A stretch of 64,000 nucleotides of DNA, from the NCBI RefSeq assembly GCF_005221325.1, contig NZ_CP039889.1, forward strand, positions 496,001 through 560,000, read 5' to 3'. Below are positions 9,676 through 17,487 of the stretch, piece after piece. Every line of letters begins with the position of its first letter. Position 1 is the first letter of the stretch. The DNA comes from Agrobacterium tumefaciens (GTDB taxonomy: Bacteria > Pseudomonadota > Alphaproteobacteria > Rhizobiales > Rhizobiaceae). The notes beneath the pieces are model-generated. The model searched no databases and was not told where the DNA came from. It worked only from the letters and a program-made list of their open reading frames with translations. Both the position numbers and the translations under genes were made by a program.

Positions 9676-10011
9676 TGCCTTGCGCCCCTTTATTTCCCCA
9701 ACACCGCCCAGGTTAAAAGGAAACCGAATCACTAATGACCAGATCATTGTTACGAAATACGTGAGGACTACGAATAAGCAATCTCAAATTTGCATTGTAA
9801 TTTCTGACACTTTATGAATCGCGAATCGCTATTGCGGCCCATATCTGCACCAACGAGCGGGGAACCAATGGCGGCGCCAGGGGTTGGCTTCCTGTCGGGC
9901 CGATAATTTTACGGTTGCAGCGCAATATGTCCCATGGTCTACTTGCGTCTATTATTACGTATTTTTATTGGTCAATTTTTTAATTAAACTGTAAAAACAG
10001 AGAGTTATCGT
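9676..10011. promoter_or_regulatory. Divergent promoter region, cellulose operon / AGE-family gene
   Basis: 336 bases without a convincing gene. The part nearest the AGE gene (about 9945-10005) is very AT-rich (runs such as TTTTTTAATTAAACT), consistent with a promoter. The cellulose operon must also start here on the minus strand. I see no clear operator palindrome. Confidence 0.5.
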
Positions 10012-11196
10012 ATGACAGTGCAATTTCCGAGCATTTCGCAGGCGCTTGCCGAAGAGATCGGAACATTACGGAAATGGCTTGACGAAGACGCCCTGCCCTT
10101 GTGGTGGGAGGCGGGATCGGCGCGTCCGGATGGCGGTTTTTACGAGCGTCTCAGCCAGGATGCGAAACCGGTTTTTTCCGATGACCGCCGCGCCCGCGTG
10201 CAGCCGCGTCAAGCCTATTGTTTCGCCGCCGCCGGCCAGCATGGCTGGCAGGGGCCGTGGAAAGACGCGCTCTCGCATGGCCTCTCCTGGTTCGAGAAGG
10301 TCTATCGGCTTGAAAACGGCCTCTACGGCAACCTTGCCGACCAGACTGGCCGGCTGATCGATCCCTCCTTCGATCTTTATAATCAGGCTTTCGCGCTTTT
10401 CGCCGCGGCACAGGCGGCCGCAAGCCTTCCCGAACACAAGGACGAGATGCGCGGCAGGGCGCTTGATATCCTCGCCGTCCTCGAGCGCGACTACAGGCAT
10501 CCCGTCGCTGGCTTTGAGGAAGAAAACCCACCGCGCACCCCGCTCTGTTCCAATCCGCACATGCATCTTTTCGAGGCGATGCTGGCCTGGGAAGCGCAGG
10601 ACCCGCAAGGCCCCTGGTCGGCGCTGGCCGATGAGATTGCCGGCCTTGCACTCACCCGCTTCATTGATGACAACAATGGCGGGCTACGCGAGTTCTTCGC
10701 CCATGACTGGACACCCCATGAGGGCGAGAAGGGTCGCATCATGGAGCCGGGCCACCAGTTCGAATGGGCCTGGCTTCTGGTGCGCTGGGGCAGCCTGCGC
10801 GGAAACGACGAAGCGATCGGGAAGGCAAGACGCCTGTTCGAGATCGGCGAAGAGCACGGCATTTGCCCGCGCCGCAAGGTGGCGATCATGAGCCTTTACG
10901 ACGATTTTTCGGTGCATGACGGGCTGGCGCGGCTGTGGCCGCAGACGGAATGGCTGAAAGCGGCCGTGCGGCTTGCGAGCGTCACTGATGGCGAGGAGCG
11001 GCAGCGCTACCTCACCTCGGGCCTGCGTGCCATCGGCGCGCTGCAACCTTTCCTCGACACGCCGGTCAGGGGCCTGTGGTTCGACAAATGGCCAGCCGAC
11101 AAGCCGATGCTCGACGAGCCCGCGCCGGCAAGTACATTCTATCACATCGTCTGCGCCATCTATGAGGCCGAGGCCGTGCTGGCAGCGGAGCAATAA
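10012..11196 (+). CDS. AGE-family epimerase/isomerase (N-acylglucosamine 2-epimerase or mannose isomerase type)
   Basis: A 394-residue cytosolic protein of the AGE superfamily ((alpha/alpha)6-barrel). Typical features include RVQPRQAYCFA near residue 65, SNPHMHLFEA (about 180), MEPGHQFEWAWLL with a catalytic-type His (about 247), LYDDF, and STFYHIVCAIYEAE with the second conserved His near the C-terminus. Members interconvert GlcNAc/ManNAc or isomerise mannose/fructose and related aldoses. The window does not decide between them, though mannose isomerases of this length are known from Agrobacterium. It is transcribed alone, divergently from the cellulose operon, and ends at a shared hairpin with the convergent hydrolase gene. 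Confidence 0.85.
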   Translation: MTVQFPSISQALAEEIGTLRKWLDEDALPLWWEAGSARPDGGFYERLSQDAKPVFSDDRRARVQPRQAYCFAAAGQHGWQGPWKDALSHGLSWFEKVYRLENGLYGNLADQTGRLIDPSFDLYNQAFALFAAAQAAASLPEHKDEMRGRALDILAVLERDYRHPVAGFEEENPPRTPLCSNPHMHLFEAMLAWEAQDPQGPWSALADEIAGLALTRFIDDNNGGLREFFAHDWTPHEGEKGRIMEPGHQFEWAWLLVRWGSLRGNDEAIGKARRLFEIGEEHGICPRRKVAIMSLYDDFSVHDGLARLWPQTEWLKAAVRLASVTDGEERQRYLTSGLRAIGALQPFLDTPVRGLWFDKWPADKPMLDEPAPASTFYHIVCAIYEAEAVLAAEQ

Positions 11197-11209
11197 ACTC
11201 GCCCACCAA

Positions 11210-11231
11210 GCGAGCGGCATTGGCCGCTCGC
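11210..11231. terminator. Hairpin between convergent genes
   Basis: GCGAGCGGC (11210-11218) and GCCGCTCGC (11223-11231) form a perfect 9-bp stem with a 4-base loop. It lies 14 bases after the AGE-family stop codon and 17 bases beyond the stop of the opposite gene, so it could serve both. The flanking T-runs are short. Confidence 0.5.
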
Positions 11232-11247
11232 CGGTTTCAGAGATCAG

Positions 11248-12210
11248 TCAAGCCTTGGCCGGACGCACGACGCGCCAGTCCGGTTTGCCGAGATTGTGCG
11301 GCCAGGAATGCACATCCTTGTCGTTGAAATAGACGACCTCTTCCAGCTTCGGAAAATCCGCCTGTTTCAACGTCACGTCGTTCATCCACGGACGAACATA
11401 GGAATCGCCGCCTTCATAGCCCAGTTCGGCAACCCAGACCGGCCTGTTGAAGGTCTCGACAAGTCCATAGCCCTTGCGCAGCAGGTCCGTGAACGTCTTC
11501 GGCCCGCCATATTCGATCTTGTCATAATCCTCGAGGCCGAAGACCGAGAGACCGACGAGATCCGCGTAGTTGTCGCCGGGGTAGTAGGCCCGCAGGCCAT
11601 CCAGACCTTTGGGTGACCACATCACCTTGACGCCGGGAACCGCCTTGCGGGTCATGTCCACCATTCGTTTATAGGCGGTGATGTAATCACGCGGGTTCCA
11701 GCCCGACCACGAGAAGCGGCCGGACGTGTCTTCCATTTCCTGTCCCCAGCGCAGGATCAGCGGGCTCTTCATCGCCGACATGCGGGCGACGATCGCCTGC
11801 ATGTTCTTGTCGTAATCGCCGCTCAGCACCTTGCGCCGCAACTCGTCGGACGAAAGCCGCCAGTTGACGTCCCAGGACCATGGTTCGACCGTGATCAGCA
11901 CGTTGCGCTTGCGCTCCATGGCATAGGCATCCGCAAGCGCCAGACTGTCGAGATCCACGTCTTCCCAGGGCAGGAACAGATGTTCCGTTGCCACCCCGGT
12001 CTGTCCGGTGAAATCACCATGCGGGTCATAGGCGCCGAAACGAATGCCATCCGCATGCAACGTCGGACGTTTGTCGGCAAGTGTCTTCATGCCCGTAGAG
12101 GTCATGGGGGCGACACCCTGTGCGTCGAGCTTGAGCACCGGATACATGCCGGCGGTAAAGGCTGCGGCGGCACCACTTGCGAACAGAAGTGTTCTTCTTG
12201 TTATCTGCAT
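11248..12210 (-). CDS. Exported GH26-like glycoside hydrolase
   Basis: A 320-residue protein with a twin-arginine-like N-terminus (TRRTLLFASGAAAAF) and a TIM-barrel hydrolase domain resembling GH26/endo-beta-mannanase-type proteins. The probable acid/base Glu158 lies in ILRWGQEMED and the probable nucleophile Glu262 in VWVAELGYEGG. Aromatic substrate-site residues surround them (VEPWSWDVNW, MWSPKGLDG). It is the last gene of the uxs-galE-GT2-DUF995 operon, 13 bases after the DUF995 stop. By analogy with BcsZ beside BcsA, it may trim the polymer made by the neighbouring GT2 synthase (inference). The actual substrate is unknown. Confidence 0.75.
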   Translation of the reverse strand: MQITRRTLLFASGAAAAFTAGMYPVLKLDAQGVAPMTSTGMKTLADKRPTLHADGIRFGAYDPHGDFTGQTGVATEHLFLPWEDVDLDSLALADAYAMERKRNVLITVEPWSWDVNWRLSSDELRRKVLSGDYDKNMQAIVARMSAMKSPLILRWGQEMEDTSGRFSWSGWNPRDYITAYKRMVDMTRKAVPGVKVMWSPKGLDGLRAYYPGDNYADLVGLSVFGLEDYDKIEYGGPKTFTDLLRKGYGLVETFNRPVWVAELGYEGGDSYVRPWMNDVTLKQADFPKLEEVVYFNDKDVHSWPHNLGKPDWRVVRPAKA

Positions 12211-12223
12211 GACACCTTACTCC

Positions 12224-12727
12224 TTACCTTGTTGCCGTCATCGCCTTGTCGTAAGCGGCGATCTGCGGCGTTACATCGTCCTTGCGGACGAGCTTGAGGA
12301 ATTCATCGCCAGGGCGTGGCGGATTGTGCCGGAACACGTACCATTGCCCGCCCTGCTTGCGCTGGTAGAGCACCTTGCCGATGCGGCCGTGGTCGAAGCA
12401 GGTATCGGCCTTGCCGCTTCCCGCCTCGGCTTTCCAGGTGGCCCGCATGCACAGTGTGCCGTTGGCATCGACAGTCCAGCGGCCTTCACCGACGGACTTC
12501 TTGCCCTTTTCTTCCGTTGCGGCGAGGAATCTACGGCCGTCGGCGATGAAGCGTCCGCCGCCCGTATCCCACTTCCAGGTCTTGTCGAAGTACATGTCCA
12601 CGACTTCACTGGTTCTGAGCGGTTTCGGCGTCTTCGTGCCGCCTGCAGCATGGACGGCGCTTGGCGCAACCACTGCAAGACACAGTACGAAAGCGGAGAA
12701 TCCGCATTTGCTTATTGTTGTTTTCAT
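12224..12727 (-). CDS. Secreted DUF995-family protein
   Basis: A 167-residue protein with a Sec signal peptide (cleavage after SAVHA) and a DUF995 pattern: TWKWDTGGGRF, GEGRWTVDANGTLCM, ATWK, TCFDH and GQWYVF, with two conserved Cys that could pair. Function is not known for the family, which occurs mainly in Rhizobiales. I prefer the start at 12727, which has a GGAGGAGG ribosome site five bases upstream and yields a clean signal peptide. An ATGA-coupled start at 12745 is also open and would add six residues. It sits between the GT2 synthase and the hydrolase, so a periplasmic role in the same polysaccharide pathway is plausible. Confidence 0.75.
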   Translation of the reverse strand: MKTTISKCGFSAFVLCLAVVAPSAVHAAGGTKTPKPLRTSEVVDMYFDKTWKWDTGGGRFIADGRRFLAATEEKGKKSVGEGRWTVDANGTLCMRATWKAEAGSGKADTCFDHGRIGKVLYQRKQGGQWYVFRHNPPRPGDEFLKLVRKDDVTPQIAAYDKAMTATR

Positions 12728-12741
12728 CACAGCCTCCTCCT

Positions 12742-14679
12742 TCATTGTCCGACCCTATTGTCGGCCAGCATGATTTCTCCCGTTGCCACCGCCGGTGGCG
12801 GCACAACGATGGGTTCCGCCTGCATTTCCTGCGGTCCACGCGATATCGGCAGGACGATGCGCAGTTTCAGGCGTACCGACCTCGCGCCTTCCACGCCCGC
12901 ACCGGCGACCGTGAACCGCGTTTCGGTAAAACTGACATAGGGTTGCCCGTGCGACAGGGCTTCCAGCCCACCAATCGCATGGGAGCGGAGTTCGGCAGCA
13001 CTTCCGACCACCAGCAGCAGGGAACAGGCGGCAGCACTTGCTCCCCCACGCAGGGCCGGCAGCCTCGGCAAACCGTTTTCCATTGCATGGCGGATGAGCA
13101 GAAACACCGACAGACCCGCATAAATCGCCACATTGATGGCGGCGAAGATGAAGAACCCCTCCGCCCCGTTTTCCCGCGGCGCCAGAACCATGGCGAGAAG
13201 GCTGAGCGCCGCGAGCACCATGTAAGGCGCTACAACCCGCAGCGGCAGCGGCGGTTTTGCCTGCGTGCCCTTCGGCGTAATGCGGAAATCGACAAACTCG
13301 CCACGGACCGTGTCGCGTATCGCCGCCAGCACACCCATCAGCGACCAGGGCCAGCGCAGGAACAGGAACACCATGGCTTCCCAGCTGAAAAGCTTCGCAT
13401 CATGCGGACGGAAGGCGCCCGTGGCCCGCCAGAAGAAGGCAAACACGATCATGATCAGCGAAACCGGCAGGAAATGCGTCAGGAACGCCGGATAAGACGC
13501 GTTAACCAGCACATGGCCTCGTACCAGTGCAACGACCGGAAGCACGAACATCAGGGCCATGAAGCCGGAGAACAACGGATACCAGAGCTGCGAAAACAGG
13601 AACTGGAACTTCAGCCGCAGGGGCAGCTTCGGAACGTAGTGCCGCGAATATTGCAGCAGAATGGTCATCAGGCTACGCGACCACTGGAATTCCTGCACGA
13701 TGAGATCGGTAAAGGTCACCGGCCCGTCACCATGGGCGATGGCGTTGACGGCATGGACGCCGCGCCAGCCACCGGCATTCATCAGAAGCGTGGTGGAATG
13801 ATCCTCGGCAAGCTCCGGCCCAAGGCCGCCGACCTCCCGCAGGGCCTTCGTGCGCACGGCATAGTGCGAACCGATGCAAAGCGGTGCCCAGCCGTTGTTG
13901 TAGCCCAGCTGCAGCGCGCCGTGCAGGCTCGCCTCGGCATAAAGCCTACCACGCGCGGCCCAGCTCTGGTCGGCATTGGCATCGCAGATGCTCGGGGCCG
14001 AGACATATCCCACTGTCGGATCGGCAAAGGGACGCATGATCTCACGCAGATAATCCGGTTCAGGCACATGATCGGCATCGAACTGGGCGACGAAATCATA
14101 ACGCTCGTAACCATAGTGATCGTAGAAATAGGCGAGATTGCCCTCTTTGCAACGCGTGCGCCGCGGCCAGGTCTTGCGATGATAGTCGGCAACGCCCTGT
14201 CGAGTGGAGACGAAAACGCCGTGCGCCCCGCACCATTTCAGTGTGTGCGCATCCGGGGCCTCATCGGCCAGCCAGACATCGAATTCCAGTCCTTTCTGCT
14301 CCAGCATGGCGAGCAGTGTCTTTTCCACCACGGCAAAGGGTTCCGACGGCGCCTTGGTGGCAACCATAGCCACCCTGCCCCGCGGCAGCGGCGACTGCGG
14401 ATCGACGATCTTCGCATTCAGGAAGATGAAGATGAAATAGGACGGCAGAAGCGTGATCCACGCGAGCGTTATCGTGACGACCGTATAATAGGGCCAGTCG
14501 ATGACGCGATCGCGATCGAGCCACCAGATCCAGAAATAAGCGAGGGTCACCAGCCAGCCACCAATGCCGAGACGATAGGCCATGCGGTTCCAGCCGCTGA
14601 AAACCGGCTGCATCCGCAGATCGCCGGTCGCAGCGATCGCGCGGGCCGATGGCACTGATGGCGTCGAGTGCGTCTTCAT
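12742..14679 (-). CDS. Membrane-bound processive-type GT2 glycosyltransferase (CESA-like)
   Basis: A 645-residue inner-membrane glycosyltransferase family 2 protein. Two N-terminal helices (about 40-58 and 64-88) precede a cytosolic GT2 domain with ADEAPD (Asp139), QFDADH (DAD at 201-203) and AED (291-293). Several helices follow from about 355 on. The motif expected as QxxRW is QEFQW (329-333), so the Arg is replaced by Gln. The general plan is that of cellulose, curdlan or hyaluronan synthases, which polymerise and translocate a glycan from UDP-sugars. There is no PilZ domain. It overlaps the GalE-like gene by ATGA and lies in an operon making UDP-galactose/UDP-xylose-type donors. The product is unknown. 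Confidence 0.85.
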   Translation of the reverse strand: MKTHSTPSVPSARAIAATGDLRMQPVFSGWNRMAYRLGIGGWLVTLAYFWIWWLDRDRVIDWPYYTVVTITLAWITLLPSYFIFIFLNAKIVDPQSPLPRGRVAMVATKAPSEPFAVVEKTLLAMLEQKGLEFDVWLADEAPDAHTLKWCGAHGVFVSTRQGVADYHRKTWPRRTRCKEGNLAYFYDHYGYERYDFVAQFDADHVPEPDYLREIMRPFADPTVGYVSAPSICDANADQSWAARGRLYAEASLHGALQLGYNNGWAPLCIGSHYAVRTKALREVGGLGPELAEDHSTTLLMNAGGWRGVHAVNAIAHGDGPVTFTDLIVQEFQWSRSLMTILLQYSRHYVPKLPLRLKFQFLFSQLWYPLFSGFMALMFVLPVVALVRGHVLVNASYPAFLTHFLPVSLIMIVFAFFWRATGAFRPHDAKLFSWEAMVFLFLRWPWSLMGVLAAIRDTVRGEFVDFRITPKGTQAKPPLPLRVVAPYMVLAALSLLAMVLAPRENGAEGFFIFAAINVAIYAGLSVFLLIRHAMENGLPRLPALRGGASAAACSLLLVVGSAAELRSHAIGGLEALSHGQPYVSFTETRFTVAGAGVEGARSVRLKLRIVLPISRGPQEMQAEPIVVPPPAVATGEIMLADNRVGQ

Positions 14680-15659
14680 GACCGCACCTCCAGTCCGAAA
14701 CCGGGGCCGGCCGTGCGGATGATGGTGTCGATGTCCGAACGCTTCGGGGTGAAGCCCAGCGTCTCTTCCGCGCGTCTTATGTCAGCAAAGAGCGCGGGCG
14801 GATCGCCGGCGCGCCTTGCGCCGAAATGCACCGGTACTTCCTGCCCGGTCACCCGGTGGATCGCCCGGATGATATCGCCGACCGATGTGCCGTGACCGGA
14901 GCCGAGATTGACACGCAGCGTCTCGCCACCATCGGCAAGATAATTGACGGCGGCCAAATGGGCATCGGCGAGATCACTCACATGGATATAGTCGCGAATG
15001 CAGGTGCCGTCGCTGGTGTCGTAATCCGCGCCGAAAACATCGAGTTGCGGCAGCCGTGCAGCGGCGGCCATCAGCGCCCGGGGGATCAGATGGGTCTCCG
15101 GTTCATGGCGTTCGTAGAGCTCACCGTCCGGATCGGCGCCGGCTGCATTGAAATAGCGCAGGGCCACGAAACGCAGACCATAGGCGGCGGCATAATCCTC
15201 CAGCGCCATTTCGAAGATCAGCTTGGTGCGCCCGTAAGGATTGACCGGCATCTGCGCCGTTTCCTCACGGATCGGCAATTGCTGGGGCACACCATAGGTG
15301 GCGCAGCTGGAGGAAAACACCAGCCCGCCAATATTCTGGTCGAGACAGGCATCCAGCAGCGACAGGCTGCCGCCGACATTGTTGCGGTAATATTTGCGTG
15401 GATCCTCGACGGATTCGCCGACATAGGCGTTGGCCGCGCAATGGATGACGAAGGCCGGCAAGAACTCGCGAAGCGTCGCTTTCAGCAGCGCGCCATCAAG
15501 AATGTCACCCTGGATGAACGGCCCCCAGCGAACGGAATCCGCATGACCGGTCGAGAGATTGTCGTAAGCGATGGGCTTGAAGCCGGATCGTGCCAGCGCC
15601 TTGCAGATGTGGCTGCCTATGAATCCGGCCCCGCCCGTGACGAGGATTGTGCGGGGCAT
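14676..15659 (-). CDS. galE: UDP-glucose 4-epimerase-like SDR (GalE family)
   Basis: A 327-residue extended short-chain dehydrogenase. It has the NAD-binding VTGGAGFIGSH near the N-terminus, SSSCATYG with the catalytic Ser, a YGRTK catalytic Tyr/Lys pair, RYFNAAGADPDG and RDYIHVSDLADAH, all characteristic of GalE. It interconverts UDP-glucose and UDP-galactose (or related UDP-sugars) in the cytoplasm. The start at 15659 sits one base after the upstream gene's stop and begins directly before the Rossmann strand. The longer open frame upstream is an artefact. It likely supplies the sugar donor for the adjacent GT2 synthase. A GalE acting on UDP-xylose/arabinose cannot be excluded given its partner. 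Confidence 0.9.
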   Translation of the reverse strand: MPRTILVTGGAGFIGSHICKALARSGFKPIAYDNLSTGHADSVRWGPFIQGDILDGALLKATLREFLPAFVIHCAANAYVGESVEDPRKYYRNNVGGSLSLLDACLDQNIGGLVFSSSCATYGVPQQLPIREETAQMPVNPYGRTKLIFEMALEDYAAAYGLRFVALRYFNAAGADPDGELYERHEPETHLIPRALMAAAARLPQLDVFGADYDTSDGTCIRDYIHVSDLADAHLAAVNYLADGGETLRVNLGSGHGTSVGDIIRAIHRVTGQEVPVHFGARRAGDPPALFADIRRAEETLGFTPKRSDIDTIIRTAGPGFGLEVRS

Positions 15660-15660
15660 C

Positions 15661-16683
15661 TCATACGGCCTCCGCCACTTGTCTGCCGGCGAGCAGCGCA
15701 TCGAAATAGACGATGGTTTTTTCCAGGCCGATTTCGAGCGGTACACGCGGCTGCCATCTCAGCAGCTCGTTTGCCCGCGAAATATCGGGGCGGCGCTGCT
15801 GCGGATCGTCGATCGCGGCGGGCAGATGTATGATGCGCGACCGCGAACCCGTCATGCGGATGACGATATCGGCCAGCTGCTGCACCGGAATTTCTGCGGG
15901 ATTGCCGAGATTGATCGGTCCGTTGCAATCTTTCGGTTTGGCCGAGAAGCGCAGGAAACCGTCGATCAGGTCATCGACATAGCAGAAGGAACGGGTCTGG
16001 CTGCCATCGCCGTAAATGGTGATGTCGTCGCCCTTCAGCGCCTGGACGATGAAGTTCGAAACCACGCGTCCGTCATCGGGGCGCATGCGCGGCCCATAGG
16101 TGTTGAAGATGCGCCCCACCTTGATATCGACGTCGTAGCAGCGATGATAATCAAAAAACAATGTTTCGGCGCTGCGTTTGCCCTCATCGTAACAAGCTCG
16201 CGGCCCGATTGTATTTACATTGCCGAAATAGGTTTCCGGCTGCGGATTGACATGGGGATCGCCATAGACTTCGGATGTCGAGGACTGCACGACGGTTGCA
16301 CCGCATCTGCGCGCCACCTCCAGCACATTGACCGCGCCGAGCACATTGGTGAGAAGCGTGCCGACGGGATCGCGCTGATAGTCGGGCGGCGATGCCGGCG
16401 AGGCAAAGTTGAAGATCAGCGATACGTCAATGTCATAGGGCTTGCGCACATCGTGCTCGACCAGCAAGAACCGCTTATTATTCCGTAAATGCTCCACATT
16501 CGCGGTGCGGCCGGTCGAAAGATTGTCGAGACAGATAACCTCGTGACCGCAACTGAGCAGACGCTCACAGAGATGGGAACCGAGGAAACCGGCGCCACCA
16601 TTAACGAGAACCCGTTGCCCGGGCCTCCATTCAGAGTAGATGGTGACACCGTTGTCATGATCATTGGGAACGAAATTACGCAT
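15661..16683 (-). CDS. UDP-glucuronate decarboxylase-like SDR (UDP-xylose synthase family)
   Basis: A 340-residue extended SDR closely resembling UXS enzymes: VNGGAGFLGSHL, FNFASPASPPDY, SSTSEVYGDP, ACYDEGKRSAETL with catalytic Tyr/Lys, GRIFNTYGPRM and RSFCYVDDLIDG. UXS converts UDP-glucuronate to UDP-xylose in the cytoplasm. The start is the ATG at 16683, with a GGGGAGG ribosome site eight bases upstream. The in-frame GTG at 16692 lies inside that site. It is the first gene of the minus-strand operon, followed one base later by galE. A related NAD-dependent epimerase/dehydratase function is possible, but the UXS-like motifs are strong. Confidence 0.85.
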   Translation of the reverse strand: MRNFVPNDHDNGVTIYSEWRPGQRVLVNGGAGFLGSHLCERLLSCGHEVICLDNLSTGRTANVEHLRNNKRFLLVEHDVRKPYDIDVSLIFNFASPASPPDYQRDPVGTLLTNVLGAVNVLEVARRCGATVVQSSTSEVYGDPHVNPQPETYFGNVNTIGPRACYDEGKRSAETLFFDYHRCYDVDIKVGRIFNTYGPRMRPDDGRVVSNFIVQALKGDDITIYGDGSQTRSFCYVDDLIDGFLRFSAKPKDCNGPINLGNPAEIPVQQLADIVIRMTGSRSRIIHLPAAIDDPQQRRPDISRANELLRWQPRVPLEIGLEKTIVYFDALLAGRQVAEAV

Positions 16684-17077
16684 TACACACACCTCCCCAT
16701 GAGGAATCAGCGCGGCTGATTCAACTAAACTGGATCAAACTCCCGATTGTGCGATATCTTGAATATCATCCTCCGGTTTTTACTTCTTCTGGAGGTTTTA
16801 ATATTTCGATTCGATAAATTTCAACTTTCATGATAGGCGCAGAGGAAAACAGGTCAACTTCATTTTGTCGAAATATTACAATTGATTACCCAAAATTACT
16901 CAAAATAGCCCCTTGATTTAATACTTTTTAACTATGCCTCCATTATGCCTTTCTTATTGAGCATTAGCGCAAGCTTCGCTCAACCAGTCGGGGCTATCCT
17001 GGTTTTGTAAGGCTCGGTCCACCGGGAACAAAACCGCCCGGCGAGATGCGACAGACAGTCGATTTCAGGGGACACAC
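16684..17077. promoter_or_regulatory. AT-rich divergent promoter region with tandem 10-bp repeat
   Basis: 394 bases with no convincing gene between the uxs operon (minus) and a small exported protein (plus). The region is strongly AT-rich. At 16885-16904 ATTACCCAAA and ATTACTCAAA lie directly in tandem, one helical turn apart, which looks like a regulator binding site. No canonical sigma-70 promoter is obvious. Confidence 0.5.
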
Positions 17078-17428
17078 ATGACGAATGAAATGCCTTATTC
17101 CCATAGCGGCAAAGCAGCCCGCCATTGTCGCTTCGCGCTTGTTGCCGCAGCACTCGTGACTTTCACCTTCGCGACGGCGTCATGCTCCGTTGTCGAAGAC
17201 GCCGTTCTCATCAAGACCGCGTCTTCCGATACCACCACGATCAAGAGCCGGGTTGCTCCGGCGAAGGCGTCCTACGGTTATCAAAAAACGGGCAACGCCG
17301 CCGTTACGCTTGTTGCCGATGCCTCGGATACGCCCGCCGTATCACGGCACGCCTATTTCGGTTCTTCTCCCTATATCTGCTCACCGAGCGGATTCGGGCA
17401 GAAATCCCGCTGCTTCCTGAGGCCCTGA
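17078..17428 (+). CDS. Small exported protein, possible lipoprotein, unknown function
   Basis: A 116-residue protein with a basic start, a hydrophobic segment (about residues 19-34) and FATASCS, a possible weak lipobox with Cys at about 36. The mature part is short and Ser/Thr/Ala-rich, and ends in YICSPSGFGQKSRCF, where two Cys could form a disulfide. The start follows a GGGGACACAC stretch that is only a fair ribosome site. I do not recognise the family. The gene converges with the LuxR-type regulator and stands opposite the uxs operon, so a role in surface-polymer biology is only a guess from position. Confidence 0.6.
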   Translation: MTNEMPYSHSGKAARHCRFALVAAALVTFTFATASCSVVEDAVLIKTASSDTTTIKSRVAPAKASYGYQKTGNAAVTLVADASDTPAVSRHAYFGSSPYICSPSGFGQKSRCFLRP

Positions 17429-17487
17429 GCCTCGGGCAGAAACCTTGGAAGCAACTGGCGTCCGGTCGGCCAAGACCGGCCTGACGC

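Noticed and set aside
12661..14658. 665-residue open frame on the plus strand opposite the GT2 gene
   Set aside because: Arg/Gln/His-rich antisense shadow; the minus-strand frame has GT2 motifs and operon overlaps.
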